The notes beneath the pieces were generated by a model. It searched no databases. It was not told where the DNA came from and saw nothing but the letters and a program-made list of their open reading frames with translations. Made by a program: the position numbers and the translations under genes. A stretch of 64,000 nucleotides of DNA from JAGIBJ01 sp032119795 (GTDB taxonomy: Bacteria > Actinomycetota > Thermoleophilia > Solirubrobacterales > Solirubrobacteraceae), in NCBI GenBank assembly GCA_032119795.1, contig JAUMFO010000091.1, positions 1 to 64,000 of the forward strand. The letters run 5' to 3'. Below, piece after piece: positions 60,497 through 64,000 of this stretch (position 1 is its first letter; each line of letters begins with the position of its first letter).

Positions 60497-61987
60497 ATGC
60501 GTAACATCGTTCCCGTGCTCCGGCGGATCGCCCCCCTCGCCGCCATGCTGCTCCTTGCAGTTCCGGCCCTCGCCGACGCCCACGGGCTCGTCGGCCGACG
60601 CGACCTCCCCGTCCCTGCCTGGCTGTTTGCGTGGGCGGCGACCGCCGTGCTGGTCGTCTCCTTCGTCGGCCTTGGGGCGCTCTGGCGCAAGCCGCGCCTG
60701 CGCCGAGCCGAAGAGCAGCGCCTCTTCGCCGTGCCGAGCTGGCTCGAGATCCCGATGGGCGCGCTCGGCGTCGCGCTGCTCGGCCTGCTGATCGTCTCGG
60801 GCCTCTTCGGCGTCCAGATCGATACCGCCAACTTCGCCCCGACGGCGATCTTCGTCGGCCTCTGGGTTGGTGTCCCGTTCGTGTCGTTGTTCGTCGGCGA
60901 CCTCTATCGGGTGCTCAATCCACTGCGCGCGCTCGGTCGCGCCTTTGGTTGGTGCGTGCAACGCGTTGTTGGAGCCGACCGCTTGCCCGAACCGCTTGAG
61001 TTTCCCGAGCGCCTCGGCCGGTGGCCTGCCGCGCTCGGTCTGCTGGCGTTCGCGTGGGTAGAACTCGCCTTCCCGGGTCGCAGCGACCCGTCGCAGCTTG
61101 CGGTGATCGCGGTCCTGTTCTGCTTGGTGCAGGGCGTGGGCATGAGCCTCTATGGCACCGAGCGGTGGGTCGATCGCGCCGACCCCTTCGGTGCCTGGTT
61201 TAGCTGGATCGCGACGCTTGCGCCGCTGCGCTGGGAAGACGGCGTCGTGTACCTGCGGCCGCCGGGTGTCGGCACGGCCAAGCGCACGGCGATCGCTGGT
61301 GACGCGGCCCTGGTCGTCGTGGCGATCGGCACCACGACCTGGGACGGGCTCTCGGGCGGAGAGATCCTCGGCACCACCCTCGCGGACCTGGCCAACACGG
61401 TCGCCGAGACGGGGCTGTCGGTCAGTTGGAGCAACGCCCTCGTCTCGACGGTCGGGATGTTGATCGTCGTCGGGCTCGTCGCGCTGCTGATCTATGGCGG
61501 GGTGCGCGGCATGGTCCCGCACTCGGCACGCGTGCAGGCGGCGAAGGCCGCCGCCGAGGCCGGCGACGACGCGGCGCCCAAGAGCGGGCCGCCGAGCGTC
61601 TCGAGCCTGATCCGCGACTTCGCACCGGCGCTCGTGCCGATCGGCGTCGCCTACGCCGTCGGGCACTACATCTCGCTGTTGGCGTTCCAGGGGCAAGCGA
61701 TTCCACAGCTTCTGGCCAATCCACTCGGCCACCAGCTCATGCCCGGCGAGGGAGGCTGGCTCGGCACCGCCGACTGGACGATCAACTACGGCTGGCTCAG
61801 CTCCAATGCGATCTGGTACCTGCAGGTTGGCGCCCTTCTGATCGGCCACGTGCTGTCGCTCGTGCTTTCCCATGATCGGGCGCTTGAGCGCTTCCCCAAA
61901 CGTCGAGCGGCTCGGTCGCAGCGTGCGATGCTGGTCGTGGCGGTCATCTTCACCTGCACCGGCCTCTGGCTGCTCTCCTCGGTCTAA
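60497..61987 (+). CDS. Multi-pass membrane protein (family often labelled fenitrothion hydrolase)
   Basis: 496 residues with a signal-like N-terminus (ADAHGLVGRRDLPVPAWLF) and about ten membrane helices. Proteins of this appearance in Actinobacteria often carry the database label fenitrothion hydrolase, from memory; no hydrolase motif is visible, so I would not take the label as a function. The genes downstream (a small membrane protein and an SCO1 copper chaperone) suggest a role in copper delivery or respiratory assembly. Confidence 0.7.
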   Translation: MRNIVPVLRRIAPLAAMLLLAVPALADAHGLVGRRDLPVPAWLFAWAATAVLVVSFVGLGALWRKPRLRRAEEQRLFAVPSWLEIPMGALGVALLGLLIVSGLFGVQIDTANFAPTAIFVGLWVGVPFVSLFVGDLYRVLNPLRALGRAFGWCVQRVVGADRLPEPLEFPERLGRWPAALGLLAFAWVELAFPGRSDPSQLAVIAVLFCLVQGVGMSLYGTERWVDRADPFGAWFSWIATLAPLRWEDGVVYLRPPGVGTAKRTAIAGDAALVVVAIGTTTWDGLSGGEILGTTLADLANTVAETGLSVSWSNALVSTVGMLIVVGLVALLIYGGVRGMVPHSARVQAAKAAAEAGDDAAPKSGPPSVSSLIRDFAPALVPIGVAYAVGHYISLLAFQGQAIPQLLANPLGHQLMPGEGGWLGTADWTINYGWLSSNAIWYLQVGALLIGHVLSLVLSHDRALERFPKRRAARSQRAMLVVAVIFTCTGLWLLSSV

Positions 61988-61990
61988 TTC

Positions 61991-62185
61991 ATGTTCGTTG
62001 TCGCTCACGTCGGCCATTGGGCCGTCAATCTCCTCTACGCACTGCCGATGGCGATCATCGGCGGCGTGCTCTGGTGGACGTCCCGCAAGGAGCGCCTCGC
62101 TGGCGGTCCGTCGGAGGACGAGTACTGGGAGGGGCAGGACGATGCCCAGTGGGGCGACGACTCGGCCGAGCGCCCCAAGCGGTGA
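61991..62185 (+). CDS. Small membrane protein, 64 aa
   Basis: One membrane helix (HWAVNLLYALPMAIIGGVLWW) and an acidic Glu/Asp/Trp tail. It starts four bases after the large membrane protein and is presumably its partner. Confidence 0.65.
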   Translation: MFVVAHVGHWAVNLLYALPMAIIGGVLWWTSRKERLAGGPSEDEYWEGQDDAQWGDDSAERPKR

Positions 62186-62232
62186 CGGCCACCTTGGCGC
62201 CGATGGCGGCGCCTGAGCCCGGTCGGCTGCCG

Positions 62233-62238
62233 TAGCCT
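62233..62238 (+). promoter_or_regulatory. -10-like box, leaderless type
   Basis: TAGCCT, ten bases before ATG 62249. Confidence 0.3.
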
Positions 62239-62248
62239 CTAGCGCCGG

Positions 62249-62863
62249 ATGAGCGCACGCGTTCGACTTACCGTCATCGGCTTCGGCATGGCGTTCATGC
62301 TTGGCCTGACGGCCTGGCTGCTGGTTGGTTCGCCGGGAACGGCGCGCTCATCATCGGTCGATTCGACGGGCTGGGCCGGAGCGATCCGCCCGGATATCCC
62401 GCCGCAGCCGCTCGACGGCCTCAAAGACCAGGACGGCAAGCCTGCGACGCTGGAGGACGACGTCACCATCGTCACGTTCCTCTACACCAGTTGCGAGGAC
62501 ACCTGCCCGACGACTGCGCAGCAGATTCGTGGTGCGCTCGACCGAATGGGCAAGGACGCGCCGCGGGCGATCGCGATTAGCGTCGACCCTTCGGGAGACA
62601 CCGCGCGCAGCGCCCAGGTGTTCCTCGCCGACCAGGGGCTCAAGGGCCGCATGGACTACCTCCTGGGCCCGAACGTCGCGCTGCAGCGCCAGTGGACGAT
62701 CTACGGCATCCAGCCCCAGCTCAAGGACTCCGAGCACTCCGCCTCCGTCGTCCTCCTCGACCGCACCGGCAAGCAACAGATCGGCTACCCGGTCGACAAG
62801 CTCACCCCCGAAGGCCTCGCCGCCGACGTCGAGAAACTCAGAACCCAGCAGCCCAACGCCTAA
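62249..62863 (+). CDS. SCO1/SenC-family copper chaperone
   Basis: 204 residues. N-terminal membrane anchor (about 8-28), thioredoxin-like fold, and the copper motif CEDTCP (CxxxC) in FLYTSCEDTCPTT with the distal His in DSEHSASVVLLD. SCO proteins deliver copper to cytochrome oxidase subunit II outside the membrane. No oxidase gene is in the window. Confidence 0.88.
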   Translation: MSARVRLTVIGFGMAFMLGLTAWLLVGSPGTARSSSVDSTGWAGAIRPDIPPQPLDGLKDQDGKPATLEDDVTIVTFLYTSCEDTCPTTAQQIRGALDRMGKDAPRAIAISVDPSGDTARSAQVFLADQGLKGRMDYLLGPNVALQRQWTIYGIQPQLKDSEHSASVVLLDRTGKQQIGYPVDKLTPEGLAADVEKLRTQQPNA

Positions 62864-62899
62864 CGCATCGGGCCGCCGAGAGAGCCCACCCCGCAGCGG

Positions 62900-63103
62900 G
62901 CTCATTCCACCCGAGCAATGACGAGCGAGCCGACGCACAGCAACAAGAAGCGTCGAGTTCCGACACCGCCGAGAGGGCGCACGGAGCCAACGGCGACAAC
63001 CGCCGGGCAGGCGCGGGCATGCGCGCCCGCGGCGAGCGAAGCGAGCACGCGAAGCGCCAAGGGCTGATCGAGCCCAGCCGGCGAAGACGCCGAGGGGCCG
63101 CAA
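62900..63103 (+). pseudogene. Inverted, diverged copy of the response regulator gene 3' end
   Basis: Read on the plus strand it aligns with the last ~160 bases of the response regulator gene (minus strand). GGGCTGATCGAGCC is identical (63061-63074 against 63233-63246 inverted); CAACAAG (62941-62947) mirrors 63364-63370, and the region between matches at perhaps 65-70 percent. It accounts for most of the 365-base gap 62864-63228. No open frame is kept. Confidence 0.65.
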
Positions 63104-63199
63104 GCCGGGGAGGTGGGTGACCCCGGGCGGGGCGTTGCGACCGGAGCGAGCTCTGCGAGTGGAGGGAGTGGCCCGAACGGGGTCACCCACCTTCCCGGC
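63104..63199 (+). repeat. R4: palindromic repeat family R, copy 4
   Basis: 22-bp arms at 63104-63125 and 63178-63199 with one G-T position (GCCGGGG/AGGTGGGTGACCCCG). The core closely matches R2 (GTTGCGACC, GAGCGAGC, TGCGAG, GGGAGTGGCCCGAA). Its centre (63151) is the midpoint of the response regulator inverted duplication. Confidence 0.87.
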
Positions 63200-63228
63200 G
63201 CGACGACCCAACGGCCGCGCTACGCCGC

Positions 63229-63924
63229 CTATGGCTCGATCAGCCCACGGCGAATCGCGTACCGCACGAGTTCGACGCGGTCACGCATGCCGAGTTTGCG
63301 CAGGAGGTTGCCGCGGTGACTCTCGACCGTCTTCTCGGAGAGGTGGAGGATCTCGGCGATCTCCTTGTTGGTGTGGGCCTCGGCGATGAGTTTCAGCACC
63401 TCTTGCTCGCGGGCCGTGAGCGGCTCGTCGGGCGCTTGGCGACCCGGTTCGTCGCGCCAGCTGCGCACGAGTGAGGCTTCGGCGGCGTTGGTGAGGAACG
63501 ACTCTCCGGCCGCGACGGCGCGGACGGCGTCGACGAGCACCTTGTCGGCTTCGCGCTTGAGGACGTAGCCGGACGCGCCGGCCTTGAGCGCCTCGAAGAG
63601 GTAGCGCTCGTCCTCGTGCATCGAGAGGATCAGGACCGACGTCTCAGGAAGGTGCTGGCGGATGGTGCGCGTGGCTTGGAGGCCCGTGAGCTTTGGCATC
63701 GCCACGTCGAGCACGCAGAGCTGGGGTCGTTCGCGGAGGGCGACTTCAACGGCTTCGGCTCCGTCGCAGGCCTCGGCGACGACCGTGATGCCATGTTCGC
63801 GCTCAAGGAGCAGGCGGATACCGCTGCGGACGACACCGTGGTCGTCGGCGATCATCACGCGCAGATCAGCGGTGGCAGCGAGTGTGGAGGCGGAGGCGGC
63901 CGTTGTGGCAGCGTGAGTCGGCAT
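63229..63924 (-). CDS. NarL/LuxR-family response regulator
   Basis: 231 residues. Receiver domain (about 20-135: RVMIADDHGVVR, phospho-Asp in CVLDVAMP, Lys in LKREADK) and a LuxR-type DNA-binding domain (about 165-225: LTAREQEVLKLIAEAHTNKEIAEIL and SEKTVESHRGNLLRKLG, quoted in pieces). The start overlaps the stop of the kinase gene upstream (TGATG), so the pair forms an operon. Target genes unknown. Confidence 0.92.
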   Translation of the reverse strand: MPTHAATTAASASTLAATADLRVMIADDHGVVRSGIRLLLEREHGITVVAEACDGAEAVEVALRERPQLCVLDVAMPKLTGLQATRTIRQHLPETSVLILSMHEDERYLFEALKAGASGYVLKREADKVLVDAVRAVAAGESFLTNAAEASLVRSWRDEPGRQAPDEPLTAREQEVLKLIAEAHTNKEIAEILHLSEKTVESHRGNLLRKLGMRDRVELVRYAIRRGLIEP

Positions 63925-64000
63925 CAGAGGGAGAGCTCCACGGTGGTTCCGCTCGAGGATGAGCGCAGGTCGAGATTGCCGCCGACGAGAAGGGCGCGTT
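63924..64000 (-). CDS. Sensor histidine kinase, C-terminal end only
   Basis: The last 24 codons before the window edge read ARLLVGGNLDLRSSSSGTTVELSL-stop, matching the end of the HATPase domain of NarX/DesK-type kinases (GG-L-RS...GTTV-L). Its stop shares bases with the response regulator start. Confidence 0.75.
   Translation of the reverse strand, partial: RALLVGGNLDLRSSSSGTTVELSL

Overview
The window is a high-GC bacterial chromosome segment. Gene content suggests an actinobacterium, possibly a Thermoleophilia/Solirubrobacterales relative: M23 and NlpC/P60 wall hydrolases, a c-di-AMP riboswitch, a WS/DGAT acyltransferase, a GTG-rich start set, and many genes whose -10-like TANNNT box lies only 7-10 nt before the start codon. 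The lineage is an inference; no rRNA or tRNA gene was seen. The left edge coincides exactly with the terminal inverted repeat of an IS481-type element, so it may be a contig end.

Layout. 1-1049 IS481 element. 1051-3669 (minus) an enolase-superfamily protein, a small unknown and a cell-wall-binding-repeat lipoprotein. 3852-5990 a c-di-AMP riboswitch, NlpC/P60 hydrolase and M23 endopeptidase. 6068-6817 lgt. 6881-9314 (minus) a Zn/Mn-type ABC transporter with two permeases. 9359-13772 the lysA-hom-thrC-thrB operon. 14823-16615 (minus) an L,D-transpeptidase and a ParA-type ATPase. 16670-18815 FHA protein, zinc-ribbon protein, SRPBCC protein and lipoprotein. 19648-21390 (minus) a class B PBP, divergent from topB and a pabB-pabC fusion. 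26041-28266 (minus) a PAS-GGDEF-EAL protein. 28518-35623 a two-gene helicase-nuclease of the AddAB/AdnAB kind. 35610-36596 (minus) a BrkB-like membrane protein, divergent from a group 2 sigma factor. 37844-43821 gltBD. 44233-46690 a flavin monooxygenase and an unknown. 46751-49951 (minus) a 1066-residue Pro/Ala-rich repeat protein, divergent from an ECF-like sigma factor carrying its own anti-sigma-type zinc motif. 51740-53660 small genes including a SufT/MIP18 protein. 53668-59434 WS/DGAT, M28 peptidase, ispH, metallophosphoesterase and thioredoxin-like protein. 59624-62863 an exported protein and an SCO1-linked membrane cluster. 63229-64000 (minus) a LuxR-type response regulator and the end of its kinase.

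The most unusual content lies at gene 3' ends. Two families of structured repeats were found by eye. Family R (four copies, about 97-100 bp, long terminal inverted repeats around a conserved core) sits at 18931, 19504, 43843 and 63104. Family S (four copies, about 106-114 nt, RNA-like with compensatory base changes) sits at 4559, 52200, 52975 and 53089. At all four R loci, and apparently at S1, the 3' end of the neighbouring gene reappears on the far side of the element as a diverged inverted copy, and the two copies are equidistant from the centre of the element. These mirror copies account for most of the apparently empty stretches (18816-19647, 43822-44219, 62864-63228). I do not know of a described system with this architecture.

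Functionally the window links envelope growth (riboswitch-controlled hydrolases, Lgt, PBP, L,D-transpeptidase, lipoproteins), nitrogen and aspartate-family amino acid synthesis (gltBD, lysA, hom, thrC, thrB), folate and isoprenoid precursors (pabBC, ispH), and DNA repair or topology (AddAB-like, topB). Motif positions and alignments are read by eye.
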